Part shown: piece after piece, positions 44,468 to 52,306 of the stretch
Layout: each line of letters starts with the position of its first letter
Position numbering within the stretch: position 1 is the stretch's first letter
From: CAVYXZ01 sp965223835
GTDB lineage: Bacteria > Chloroflexota > Anaerolineae > Aggregatilineales > Phototrophicaceae
Assembly (NCBI GenBank): GCA_965223835.1
Contig: CBDCXQ010000001.1
Coordinates: forward strand, 5,456,001 to 5,520,000
Length of the DNA stretch: 64,000 nucleotides
Direction: 5' to 3'
Program-made: the position numbers and the translations under genes
Notes under the pieces: generated by a model
The model's input: the letters and a program-made list of their open reading frames with translations, nothing else
Database searches by the model: none
What the model was told of the DNA's origin: nothing

Positions 44468-45124
44468 ATGACTCGACGAACTTACCATCAATTTTGTCCC
44501 CTGGCTTATAGTCTGGATGTTATCGGTGAACGCTGGACCTTGCTGATTGTGCGCGAACTGTTATTTGGCCCCCGGCGTTACACCGATCTACTCAATGGTT
44601 TACCCGGCATTGGCACCAATTTGCTGGCGAAGCGGCTGAAAGAACTGGAAAAGGATAACTTGATCCAGCAACGCAAACTGCCGCCACCCGCCAGTTCAAG
44701 TGTGTATGAGCTTACAGAACGAGGGCGCGGCCTCGGCCCGGTGATGCAAGCGCTGGTTGACTGGGGCATTGATTACCTGCAACTGCCCGTCCCCGAAGGT
44801 GAATTTTTGGGAACAGTCCCCTTCATGGGTTCATTTTATATTCAATTCGATGCGAAAGCGGCGGTAGGCATTGACCTCACCTGTGAAGTGCAAGCCAACA
44901 AAGAAGTGTTCCATGTGATGATACAAGATGGTCGATTACAGGTGCAACCGGGTACGGCAACAGCAGCGGATTTGATTGTCGAGGCCGACCTTGATGTATT
45001 GCTCAACCGCCTGAACGGTCAAGCCGTCGACGGTGATGCAAAATTCCGTATCAGGCAGGGTGATGAAGCGACCTTCGAGCGCTTTGCGTCCGCTTTTCGT
45101 CTGCCCAACCTCAGTAGCGCATAG
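44468..45124 (+). CDS. HxlR-family transcriptional regulator with SCP2-like C-terminal domain
   Basis: Protein of 218 residues. Residues 1-100 are an HxlR winged helix: CPLAYSLDVIGERWTLLIVREL, then PGIGTNLLAKRLKELEKDNL. The single Cys11 is the redox/electrophile-sensing position of the family. Residues about 110-218 look like a SCP2 sterol-carrier fold (VFHVMIQDGRLQVQ, ADLIVEADLDVLLNRLNG), a lipid-binding pocket that could sense a ligand. Translation is probably leaderless. Candidate targets are itself and the divergent DUF2461 gene. Confidence 0.88.
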   Translation: MTRRTYHQFCPLAYSLDVIGERWTLLIVRELLFGPRRYTDLLNGLPGIGTNLLAKRLKELEKDNLIQQRKLPPPASSSVYELTERGRGLGPVMQALVDWGIDYLQLPVPEGEFLGTVPFMGSFYIQFDAKAAVGIDLTCEVQANKEVFHVMIQDGRLQVQPGTATAADLIVEADLDVLLNRLNGQAVDGDAKFRIRQGDEATFERFASAFRLPNLSSA

Positions 45125-45173
45125 CCTCAACCAGGGTGTATACTGCTCCTGAACGATCATTGAGGCGCAACGG

Positions 45174-45959
45174 ATGGCACCCTGGCACAGCGGTTTTATT
45201 GATAACCTGATTCACTACACTCGGACTGGTGGCGATAAGCCGCCGTTGTTATTGGCGCATGGGTTTACGGACAACGGGCTATATTGGACACGGGTTGCCC
45301 AGGCCTGCACCGATGACTACGATGTCATTATGCCCGATGCCCGTGGTCACGGCCAAACACCGAATCCACCCGATAACTATACCGCCGAACTCCATGCCGC
45401 TGATCTGGCACGCGTGATCGAGAGCCTGGGATTGGGACAACCGATTGTTATGGGCCATTCGATGGGTGCAATTAATGCGTCGTTGTTGGCCGCCAATGAT
45501 CCCGCGCGAACGAAGGCTGTTATTTTGATTGATCCCCCCTGGCACATCAGCCTCGACCAGCGCGACCCAACGGCCTGGTTAGCGTGGAAGGAGGGCCTGG
45601 GCCAACAGCAACAACTTGGCGACGCTGACCTGTTGGCAATCTGCCGGGCGGATAATCCCACCTGGCATGAAACCGATCTCGCTACCTGGGTCACGGCCAA
45701 AAAGCAAGTGGACCTCAACGTCTTCGATCAGTTGAATATGTTTTCAGTTCCCTGGCAAACTGTGGTCCAAAAACTGCAATGTCCGGCGCTGCTGGTCTAT
45801 GCCGATGGCGGATTAGTCACACCGGCGATTGCCGACGAAGCCCAGGGCTTATCGGACCACATCCAGCTGCTGCCCATCGCCGACGCCGGACACAGTATCC
45901 AACGCGACCAATTTGACCGCTTTATGCAGGGCATTCAGCCGTTTTTGAGTAGCCGATGA
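45174..45959 (+). CDS. Alpha/beta hydrolase
   Basis: Protein of 261 residues. Oxyanion HG in LLAHGFTDNGLYW, nucleophile Ser in VMGHSMGAINASLL, and His in IADAGHSIQRDQ; D-A-R-G-H-G-Q-T-P is the usual loop after strand 4. Esterase or lactonase activity likely, substrate unknown. A TATACT box lies at 45139-45144. Its stop overlaps the next start (ATGA), so both are co-translated. Confidence 0.9.
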   Translation: MAPWHSGFIDNLIHYTRTGGDKPPLLLAHGFTDNGLYWTRVAQACTDDYDVIMPDARGHGQTPNPPDNYTAELHAADLARVIESLGLGQPIVMGHSMGAINASLLAANDPARTKAVILIDPPWHISLDQRDPTAWLAWKEGLGQQQQLGDADLLAICRADNPTWHETDLATWVTAKKQVDLNVFDQLNMFSVPWQTVVQKLQCPALLVYADGGLVTPAIADEAQGLSDHIQLLPIADAGHSIQRDQFDRFMQGIQPFLSSR

Positions 45960-46429
45960 TCTACGAGATTCACCTGTATGCCCCCAAGACCGGGGAATTG
46001 ACCCCAAAGATGCTGGACTGGCTCTTCGAGCATGGCACGAGTACCGATCAACCGGAGAAATATTGGCCGGTGCGCCGCATCAAAACTTCAGCACTGGCTC
46101 GCAAGCTACTGCGTCTGGACCCCACGCTGGTGCCAGTGCAGGGGCCGGGGATTGATGTCGAACTCCATTACCCGAACGCTGAAATTGGTATCGTCCTCTA
46201 TATCCATGACCGGGGCGTGATCCTCTTCTTCCCCTACATGGCTTACGGCATCTACTCGCGGGTTATTCTGGGCATTTGCTATACCTATATTCGGGCGTTA
46301 TATGAGATTGCTGGATTCTGGAGCTTTGACCCCCAACTCAATATCCTGTCCTATGCGGATGACTATCAAGTCCTGGAAGAAACTGCCTTGCTCATGGACC
46401 AGGTAATGCCAAAAATGTTGTCCTCTTAG
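45956..46429 (+). CDS. Hypothetical protein coupled to the alpha/beta hydrolase
   Basis: Protein of 157 residues of no recognised family. It is alpha/beta in pattern with a Tyr/Ile-rich hydrophobic stretch (GVILFFPYMAYGIYSRVILG) near 92-111 that is too polar around it for a sure membrane helix. Translated by ATGA overlap with the hydrolase. Ends 90 nt before the transposase promoter. Confidence 0.7.
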   Translation: MIYEIHLYAPKTGELTPKMLDWLFEHGTSTDQPEKYWPVRRIKTSALARKLLRLDPTLVPVQGPGIDVELHYPNAEIGIVLYIHDRGVILFFPYMAYGIYSRVILGICYTYIRALYEIAGFWSFDPQLNILSYADDYQVLEETALLMDQVMPKMLSS

Positions 46430-46519
46430 TATACCGGCGTTAAGATCGAATCGATGCCATTAGCATGTGCTGGTGGCGTGAACCATTAACGTCGTCAATA
46501 GTGAAACGGAATTATATAC

Positions 46520-46548
46520 TTGACAAACCCAAACAAATTTGCTATACT
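46520..46548 (+). promoter_or_regulatory. Sigma-70-type promoter of the transposase
   Basis: TTGACA (46520-46525), 17-nt spacer, TATACT (46543-46548): almost ideal housekeeping promoter, the best in the window, 30 nt before the start ATG 46578. Confidence 0.88.
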
Positions 46549-46577
46549 TAAGCCATAGTAAAGGATACGGTATAGCA

Positions 46578-47531
46578 ATGGCAGAAACAAACCTGATTTC
46601 TCTCTCAAAATACTTCGCAGATGAAAATGAAGCCCGTAATTTAATGGAGCGTCTGCGTTGGAAAAATGGCCCAATTTGCCCTCACTGTGGTAGTGTATCA
46701 GCCTACAAGCTGACTGCTAAACCAGACAGCAAAAACCCGGTTCGTGATGGTGTGTATAAGTGTAAAGACTGCCGTAAGCAGTTTACCGTAACTGTTGGTA
46801 CGATCTTCCACAAAAGCCGTATTCCCCTCAACAAATGGCTAGCAGCTATCTATATGATGTGTGCCAGTAAAAAAGGTGTGAGCGCTCACCAGTTACACCG
46901 CGAACTTGGTATCACCTACAAAAGCGCTTGGTTTATGTGTCACCGCATTCGGGAGGCTATGAGCCAGTCCCCTTTTGCTGAAAAGATCAAGGGTATCGTG
47001 GAAGCCGACGAAACCTATGTCGGTGGCAAGCCACGTAAAGATAACAAAGGTCAGAACACCAAGCCCGTGAAACGCGGACGTGGCACGAAGAAAACCCCGG
47101 TTGCCGTTGTCGTGCAACGTGGCAAGGACGGTAAGGTTCAGGCCAAAAAGATCAAGAAGTTGACTGGCAAGAATCTGCGGACCTACATTCAACGTTTTGC
47201 TCACAAGGACGCTATCGTAATGACCGACAACTATACTGGCTACAATGGCCTGAAAAATCACTTTGCGCTACATCTAGCAGTTAACCACAGCGCTGGTGAG
47301 TATGCCAATGGCCCAGCCCATGTAAACACTGCCGAAAGCTGGAATGCATTGCTAAAGCGTGGTGTGTATGGAACCTTCCATCACATCAGCGAAAAGCACA
47401 TGGACCGCTATGTCAGTGAATTTGTGTTCCGCTGGAATAACCGTGAAGTGAATGACTTCGAACGTACAATTGAAGCAATTGCCGGTGTTAGTGGCAAAAA
47501 ATTGACATACAAATCTTTAATTTGCAACTAA
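46578..47531 (+). CDS. IS1595-family (ISXO2-like) transposase
   Basis: Protein of 317 residues. N-terminal zinc ribbon with CPHC and CKDC; then KKGVSAHQLHRELGITYKSA (helix-turn-helix); then the DDE-type catalytic domain with Asp in EADETYVGG, Asp in MTDNYTGYN and the third acidic position in HVNTAESWNALL. The frame is complete. Obvious terminal inverted repeats or target duplication could not be found next to the gene, so the ends of the element are undefined. The two inverted-repeat zinc-ribbon cassettes lie just downstream. Confidence 0.92.
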   Translation: MAETNLISLSKYFADENEARNLMERLRWKNGPICPHCGSVSAYKLTAKPDSKNPVRDGVYKCKDCRKQFTVTVGTIFHKSRIPLNKWLAAIYMMCASKKGVSAHQLHRELGITYKSAWFMCHRIREAMSQSPFAEKIKGIVEADETYVGGKPRKDNKGQNTKPVKRGRGTKKTPVAVVVQRGKDGKVQAKKIKKLTGKNLRTYIQRFAHKDAIVMTDNYTGYNGLKNHFALHLAVNHSAGEYANGPAHVNTAESWNALLKRGVYGTFHHISEKHMDRYVSEFVFRWNNREVNDFERTIEAIAGVSGKKLTYKSLICN

Positions 47532-47611
47532 CCTTTACTTAACATTGAGATTTCGGCGGAACACGAGTCCAATCATAACGGAACGTTACGGGACTCCTGC
47601 TTGCCGTATAG

Positions 47612-47617
47612 TATAAT
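47612..47617 (+). promoter_or_regulatory. -10 box of the candidate small RNA
   Basis: TATAAT within GTATAGTATAATTGTTC; -35 is weak. Lies 80 nt after the transposase stop. Confidence 0.4.
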
Positions 47618-47623
47618 TGTTCT

Positions 47624-47798
47624 AGTGGAAATGAAGACAGCCCAGGCACGCCAACCCAGGCTGTCGAGTGAAGAGCAATTAATATGATCTCAAATAGCGC
47701 CCTTCAGTGTCAGTATAACACGAAAATACCTTGCCATCCCCTCTCATTTTGGGGGTTTTGAAACCGCGTGACGACTCAGTGTCTCACGCGGTTTTTTT
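47624..47798 (+). ncRNA. Candidate small RNA ending in a strong terminator
   Basis: Between a TATAAT box and the terminator at 47761-47798 lie about 175 nt with no credible gene (only an 18-codon frame from 47632). A hairpin GACAGCC (47636-47642) / GGCTGTC (47659-47665) begins it. Could equally be a long leader or spacer of the mobile region. No known RNA family recognised. Confidence 0.35.
47761..47798 (+). terminator. Strong Rho-independent terminator
   Basis: AAACCGCGTGA (47761-47771), 12-nt loop, TCACGCGGTTT (47784-47794), T-run to 47798. Perfect 11-bp stem. Confidence 0.9.
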
Positions 47799-47810
47799 AT
47801 GGCAGTTATC

Positions 47811-48075
47811 CATAAGCGATAGGTGCGGTCTGGTATATCCGAAAGGATTGCCCTATGAGAACCGCGCACAAGTTGTTGCTCTTGCTGAATAATCAGCCAT
47901 CGGTAAAGGAGTGCGAAGTCAAATGCGAGCAGTGTGATGAAAAAGGCAAGTGTAAGGGACAACCGGACCAACGGGTGTCATACACTTGCCCAAAATGCAG
48001 CCACGTACAGGAAGTTAACTTAGCAACATCCGTTTAGTCGTTAGCTAACTTGCCGGGCCGCACCTATCGCTTATG
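47811..48075. repeat. Cassette A: 18-bp perfect inverted repeats around a zinc-ribbon gene
   Basis: CATAAGCGATAGGTGCGG (47811-47828) and its exact reverse complement CCGCACCTATCGCTTATG (48058-48075) enclose 229 bp containing one small gene. Element length 265 bp. No flanking direct repeat was found. Stands 12 nt after the terminator. Confidence 0.8.
47855..48037 (+). CDS. Small Cys-rich zinc-ribbon protein in cassette A
   Basis: Protein of 60 residues. AAAGGA at 47842-47847, 7 nt before the ATG, supports translation. A Leu-rich N-terminal helix (HKLLLLLNNQ) is followed by six Cys: Cys20, 24, 27, 33 (KECEVKCEQC, GKC) and Cys45, 48 in YTCPKCSH, the last a classical zinc-ribbon knuckle. It resembles small Com-like or ribbon proteins, with no family certain. 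Sits exactly inside the inverted repeats of cassette A. Confidence 0.65.
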   Translation: MRTAHKLLLLLNNQPSVKECEVKCEQCDEKGKCKGQPDQRVSYTCPKCSHVQEVNLATSV

Positions 48076-48115
48076 AATGGCCTACTTAGACGGAGGACCA
48101 CTCTCAACTCAATAA

Positions 48116-48370
48116 ATCCTAGCCAGTGCAGGCGACCTGACCCAGCTACACAACCTTGTCCGATCCCTTAGTCACACTGGAGGATGCGTATGTCTGCCAA
48201 GACCGTTATACGCATTCGTTGTGGGTGCGGGCGCTTGATTGTGCGGACGGTCTATGGGCCGTGCATTATCACTTGCCCAAACTCACGATGTCGCCGTAGA
48301 TTCCGCATACGCTAGATTGCTAGCGGCCTAAATCGTTTCCGCCTGTCAGGTCGCCTGCACTGGCTAGGAT
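48116..48370. repeat. Cassette B: 26-bp perfect inverted repeats around a zinc-ribbon gene
   Basis: ATCCTAGCCAGTGCAGGCGA continues to 48141 for 26 bp on the left (48116-48141); the exact reverse complement occupies 48345-48370. It encloses 203 bp with one small gene. Total 255 bp, 40 nt after cassette A. No target duplication visible. The two cassettes have different repeat sequences but the same plan. Confidence 0.85.
48190..48315 (+). CDS. Tiny Cys- and Arg-rich protein in cassette B
   Basis: Protein of 41 residues, MSAKTVIRIRCGCGRLIV then C25, C29 and C34 and a basic end RRRFRIR. GGAGG (48179-48183), 6 nt before the ATG, is a strong ribosome site. The C-x-C ... C-x3-C-x4-C pattern plus basic tail is what a nucleic-acid-binding zinc knuckle would look like (Com-like). 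No family certain. It lies inside the 26-bp inverted repeats. Confidence 0.65.
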   Translation: MSAKTVIRIRCGCGRLIVRTVYGPCIITCPNSRCRRRFRIR

Positions 48371-48376
48371 GACAGC

Positions 48377-48562
48377 TTAACAATCTTCCGTTTGATCTTG
48401 TGGCGATGCCTTATTTTCTTGTTTTTCGTCTGCTATTGGCGGCGTATTGAGCAACGCTGCTAGCGCGTCTTCGAATTCGAGAGGAATAGCAATCGGCCTC
48501 TCGTTTGTTGTTTTGGATTGCTTCTCTTTTTTTTGGGTTGGGTCTACATTTACATCGGGCAA
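48377..48562 (-). CDS. Small acidic hypothetical protein
   Basis: Protein of 61 residues from TTG 48562, defined by GGAGGTG (48570-48576) 7 nt before it. A charged N-terminal half (DPTQKKEKQSKTTNERP) leads to IPLEFEDALAALLNTPP and a Glu/Lys-rich tail. The F-E-D-A-L-A-A-L-L-N-T-P-P core looks like a short amphipathic helix used for binding a partner, as in some antitoxins, but no toxin gene is adjacent. Reads toward cassette B. Confidence 0.55.
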   Translation of the reverse strand: MPDVNVDPTQKKEKQSKTTNERPIAIPLEFEDALAALLNTPPIADEKQENKASPQDQTEDC

Positions 48563-48581
48563 GCTGGTACACCTCCATATC

Positions 48582-48645
48582 TGTATAGTGTGTATACTAT
48601 GCATACATTGTAGCACATGGTATCACTTGGTACACATCCATGTGC
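48582..48645. promoter_or_regulatory. Palindrome-rich operator-like region
   Basis: ATAGT-GTGTAT-ACTAT (about 48585-48600) and GCACATGG (48613-48620) facing CCATGTGC (48638-48645) lie between the divergent small acidic gene and the flavin reductase gene; likely operators or promoter for the minus-strand gene. Confidence 0.4.
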
Positions 48646-48711
48646 AACCAGTTACAATTTTGTACTGGGTTTGTAAAGTATATAATTCCGTAGTGAAAAG
48701 AAGGCCTTCTC

Positions 48712-49335
48712 TTGAACATTATCCCGCAAGAACATCCTTATGGTGATGTTTATAAATTGTTGACTGCCGCCGTCGTGCCGCGCCCCATTGCCTGGGTCAG
48801 TACCGTGAATCTGGACGGCCAGCCGAACCTTGCACCCTACAGCTTTTTTAATGGCGTATGTTCCAATCCGCCAACCGTGTTGTTTTGTCCCGGCATCCAG
48901 CGCGTCACCCGCACCGGTAAAGACACCTATCATAACGTCAAAGCTACCGGCGAGTTCGTCGTCAACTTTGTGACCGATGACCTGGCGGAAGCGATGAATG
49001 TCACCGCGGTTGAAGTACCACCCGAAGTCAACGAGTTCGAACAAGCGCGACTCACCGCTGCACCGGGCACAACGGTTAACGTGCCCCATGTGGCTGAAAC
49101 CCCGATCTATTTTGAGTGTAAACTGCACGAGATCGTCACCATTAGCGAGGAACCCGGCGGCGGTTACATCGTCATCGGCACCGTGACGTACATGCACTTT
49201 GATGATGCGATCGTCCAGGCAGACAATCGCATCGATTTTGACGCTTACAAACCGGTCGGGCGCATGACGGGGCCGGGCTACGTTCATACCACTGATCGCT
49301 TCAATCTTGAGCGACCACCCAGCGAAATCCGTTAA
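48712..49335 (+). CDS. Flavin reductase-like FMN-binding protein
   Basis: Protein of 207 residues from TTG 48712. Split-barrel FMN-binding family: TAAVVPRPIAWVSTVNLDGQ followed by NLAPYSFFNGVCSNPPTVLF and KDTYHNVKATGEFVVNFV are the core motifs. Such proteins (flavoredoxin group) reduce flavin or transfer electrons with NAD(P)H. Stand-alone gene, divergent from the small acidic gene. Confidence 0.92.
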   Translation: MNIIPQEHPYGDVYKLLTAAVVPRPIAWVSTVNLDGQPNLAPYSFFNGVCSNPPTVLFCPGIQRVTRTGKDTYHNVKATGEFVVNFVTDDLAEAMNVTAVEVPPEVNEFEQARLTAAPGTTVNVPHVAETPIYFECKLHEIVTISEEPGGGYIVIGTVTYMHFDDAIVQADNRIDFDAYKPVGRMTGPGYVHTTDRFNLERPPSEIR

Positions 49336-49479
49336 CCCGGTATACCCGTTGTAACGATTTGTTTGGGCAGAATGTCACAAATACCTGTTAATTTTGAACG
49401 AAATGGGTATTATTAGAGTACCTTTGCTAAATTCGCTGGTAAGCAATGGAATTCTTGAAAGTTTATAGGAGGTTCATAG

Positions 49480-51168
49480 ATGAACAAAAGCAAGTTTACT
49501 CGTATGGTCGGGATGGCTCTCGTCCTGAGTATCCTGCTCACACTGGTGATTGGTGTGAATGCCCAGGATGACATCAAGCGGGTGATTTACCAGGAGGGCT
49601 TTGACGATGTGCCCACGCTGGATCCCGCGCTGGCGACGGACTCGTCCTCTATCCAGGTTTTAATCAGCACATATCCTGGTATGACCACCCTCAACGAAGA
49701 AACCTTAGCCATTGAAACCGGTATCGCCAGCAGTTGGGATGTATCCGACGATGGCCTGACCTATACCTTCAATCTGATCGAAGGTATTCCGTGGGTGAAA
49801 TACAATGCCGATTCTGGTGCGGTCGAAGAAGTTTTGGATGGCGACGGCAATGTGCGTATGGTAACGGCCCATGATGTCGTATATGGGATCACCCGTACCC
49901 TCAACCCGGACACTGCCGCTGACTATGCTTATGTCAACTTCCCGGTTATCGAGGGTAGTGCAGCGTTTAATTCCGGCGAAGGCAGTGCGGAAGATGTCGC
50001 TGTGACCGCGGTTGATGATTACACCGTACAGATCGTCAGCCCCAACCCGGCAGGCTATGCCGCCAATATCTTCGGCATGTGGATTAACCGTCCGCAGCCA
50101 CAGTGGGCCATTGAGGAACACGGCGAACAGTGGATTGAGGCCGAAAACTTCGTGGCTTATGGTCCCTTCACCGTCAAAGAATGGGAACATGGCGAACATG
50201 TTACCCTGATTAAAAACCCCTTCTGGCCGGGAACCGAACATGTTCCGCAGGCGACGCTTGACGAAGTTGAACTGGTTTTCGCGCTGGAAAGCACGGCCAT
50301 GTCAAGCTACGAAGCGGGTGAGCTGGATGCGCTGGATGCCGTCCCGATTCAAGATCTGGACCGCATTAAGGCTGACCCGGTTTTGAGTGAAGAACTGACG
50401 ATCATTCCCGCACCTGCGATTTACTACTATGGTTTCAACGTCACCAAGCCGCCGCTGGATAATGTTCACATCCGCCGTGCGCTGTCGATGGCCGTAGATC
50501 GCCAGTCCTTGATTGATAACGTAGTCAAAGGCGGTCAGACACCGGCCCGCTGGTTTACCTCCCCGGCTTTGGCCGCCGCGCCGACGCTCGAAACCAGCCC
50601 TGACCTGGGTATCGAATTCAACGCAGAAGCCGCCGTCGCCGAATTTGAAATGGGTCTGGCTGACCTGGGCCTGTCGGCTGCAAGTGAACTGCCTCCGATT
50701 ACTTTGATGCATAATCAGAGTGAAGCACACGCGCTCATCGCCCAGGCGATTCAGCAGATGTGGGCACAGACACTCGGCGTTGAGGTTCAGATCACCACGC
50801 AGGAATGGGCTGTTTATCTGGAAACCCTGGATGAAGATCCACCCCAGATTTTCCGCCTCGGCTGGGGCCAGGATTACCCCGATGCCAACAACTTCGCCAA
50901 TGAAGTGTTGCATTCTGAATCGGGCAATAATCACACGCTGTGGGTCAATGAACAATACGATGCGCTGGTCGAAGAAGCAGCGCTGATGACAGATGTGGAT
51001 GCCCGTCGTGCTATCTATGAACAATCTGAAAACATCTTAGTCTTCGAAGATGCGGCGATTATTCCCATCTACTGGACTACCGACCTGGCAATGACCAAGC
51101 CCTATGTGGTCCGAACCTACTCGGTTGAAGGTACTGAACGCTTCGAAAAATGGGACATTTCCGGCTAA
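49480..51168 (+). CDS. Peptide ABC transporter substrate-binding protein (SBP family 5)
   Basis: Protein of 562 residues with a signal peptide cleaved after GVNA-Q (about 28). The family 5 fold is clear: FDDVPTLDPALATDSSS, ASSWDVSDDGLTYTFNL, YGPFTVKEWEHGEHVTLIKN, NVHIRRALSMAVDRQSLIDN and a C-terminal AIIPIYW. No lipobox Cys, so it is soluble or retained by other means. AGGAGG precedes the ATG. First gene of a binding protein-permease-permease operon; probably captures oligopeptides. Confidence 0.95.
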   Translation: MNKSKFTRMVGMALVLSILLTLVIGVNAQDDIKRVIYQEGFDDVPTLDPALATDSSSIQVLISTYPGMTTLNEETLAIETGIASSWDVSDDGLTYTFNLIEGIPWVKYNADSGAVEEVLDGDGNVRMVTAHDVVYGITRTLNPDTAADYAYVNFPVIEGSAAFNSGEGSAEDVAVTAVDDYTVQIVSPNPAGYAANIFGMWINRPQPQWAIEEHGEQWIEAENFVAYGPFTVKEWEHGEHVTLIKNPFWPGTEHVPQATLDEVELVFALESTAMSSYEAGELDALDAVPIQDLDRIKADPVLSEELTIIPAPAIYYYGFNVTKPPLDNVHIRRALSMAVDRQSLIDNVVKGGQTPARWFTSPALAAAPTLETSPDLGIEFNAEAAVAEFEMGLADLGLSAASELPPITLMHNQSEAHALIAQAIQQMWAQTLGVEVQITTQEWAVYLETLDEDPPQIFRLGWGQDYPDANNFANEVLHSESGNNHTLWVNEQYDALVEEAALMTDVDARRAIYEQSENILVFEDAAIIPIYWTTDLAMTKPYVVRTYSVEGTERFEKWDISG

Positions 51169-51212
51169 CGGTTACGTACTAACTGTCTCAGATTGACATT
51201 GATGTTCAGCAA

Positions 51213-51235
51213 GGGGAGAGTGTTATGCTCTCCCC
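51213..51235 (+). promoter_or_regulatory. Intercistronic hairpin of the peptide ABC operon
   Basis: GGGGAGAG-TGTTATG-CTCTCCCC, perfect 8-bp stem without a T-run. Typical of RNA-stabilising or partial-termination hairpins that keep binding protein levels above the permeases. Confidence 0.6.
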
Positions 51236-51281
51236 TCCCGCATTTCCAATCGGCGGTGTCTTGTTATAAGGTAATGTGGCT

Positions 51282-52295
51282 ATGCTAGTTTTCATAACTC
51301 GGCGCTTTGTCGGGATGTTGGTGGTTTTGTTTGTCGTGTCGATTATCACCTTTCTGCTCATGCATGCCGTGCCCGGTGGCCCCTGGGACAGCGAGAAGGC
51401 ACTACCGGAGCGGGTGATTCAAAACCTCAACGAGAAGTACCATCTAGATGATCCTTTATTTGTTCAGTATGCAAATTATATTTCTGACGCGACGATCCCA
51501 CGCATTACATCGGGTGAGATAGAGGCTTCCACCACCAATGATTATCTTATCAATATTCGACTGCCCATTGGTGACGAAACCTACATCCGCTGGATGAATT
51601 TTGGCCCTTCATTCAGTTCGCGCAGCCGAACCGTGAATGACATCTTCCGCGATCATCTGCCTGTTTCGGCACAACTTGGTACCGCCGCCATGGGGGTGGC
51701 GATTGCGCTGGGCATTCCGTTGGGCGCACTGGCCGGCCTAAAGCGAAACACGATATTTGATTATACGAGTATGGGGATTGCTATCTTCGGCGTCTCGGTG
51801 CCAGTGCTGGTAATGGGGCCGGCTCTACAATACATTTTTGGCGTACAAATGGGTTTACTGCCGGTTTCCGGTTGGGGGGATTTTAGCCAGATGATTATGC
51901 CCGCATTCGCGCTGGGCATCTCTTATTCCGCCCTGTTGGCCCGCCTGACCCGCGCCAGCTTGCTCCAGGTTTTACACCAGGATTACATCACGACTGCCCG
52001 TGCCAAAGGGCTGACTGAAGGCGCCGTACTGATTATCCACGCAATGAAGAACGCGATGATCCCGGTGGTAACGGTGATTGGACCGCTCTTTGCCATCGTC
52101 CTGACAGGTACACTGGTAACTGAAACGGTCTTTGCGATCCCTGGTTTGGGGCGGTTTTTTGTGAGTAGCATCACCAACCGGGACTATGCCGTCATCATGG
52201 GCACCATTCTGCTATTTGCCACGTTCCTGGTGGTTGCCAATGTGGTGGTTGATATTGTTTATGCGTGGCTGGACCCGCGCATTCGCTATGAGTAG
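51282..52295 (+). CDS. Peptide ABC transporter permease, DppB/OppB type
   Basis: Protein of 337 residues with six membrane helices. N-terminus VFITRRFVGMLVVLFVVSII and MHAVPGGPWD are typical of the B-type permease; the EAA loop that contacts the ATPase is ARAKGLTEGAVLIIHAMKNA. A stretch near 60-110 is longer than usual. ATG 51282 is chosen; GTG 51276 is possible. The expected ATPases are the oppDF genes 19 kb to the left. Confidence 0.93.
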   Translation: MLVFITRRFVGMLVVLFVVSIITFLLMHAVPGGPWDSEKALPERVIQNLNEKYHLDDPLFVQYANYISDATIPRITSGEIEASTTNDYLINIRLPIGDETYIRWMNFGPSFSSRSRTVNDIFRDHLPVSAQLGTAAMGVAIALGIPLGALAGLKRNTIFDYTSMGIAIFGVSVPVLVMGPALQYIFGVQMGLLPVSGWGDFSQMIMPAFALGISYSALLARLTRASLLQVLHQDYITTARAKGLTEGAVLIIHAMKNAMIPVVTVIGPLFAIVLTGTLVTETVFAIPGLGRFFVSSITNRDYAVIMGTILLFATFLVVANVVVDIVYAWLDPRIRYE

Positions 52296-52306
52296 GGGAA
52301 ATTGAG

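Noticed and set aside
46463..48368. One large transposon from TAGCATGTGCTGGTGGCGTGA near 46463 to the right repeat of cassette B
   Set aside because: The two ends match at only about 15 of 21 positions and no target duplication flanks them.
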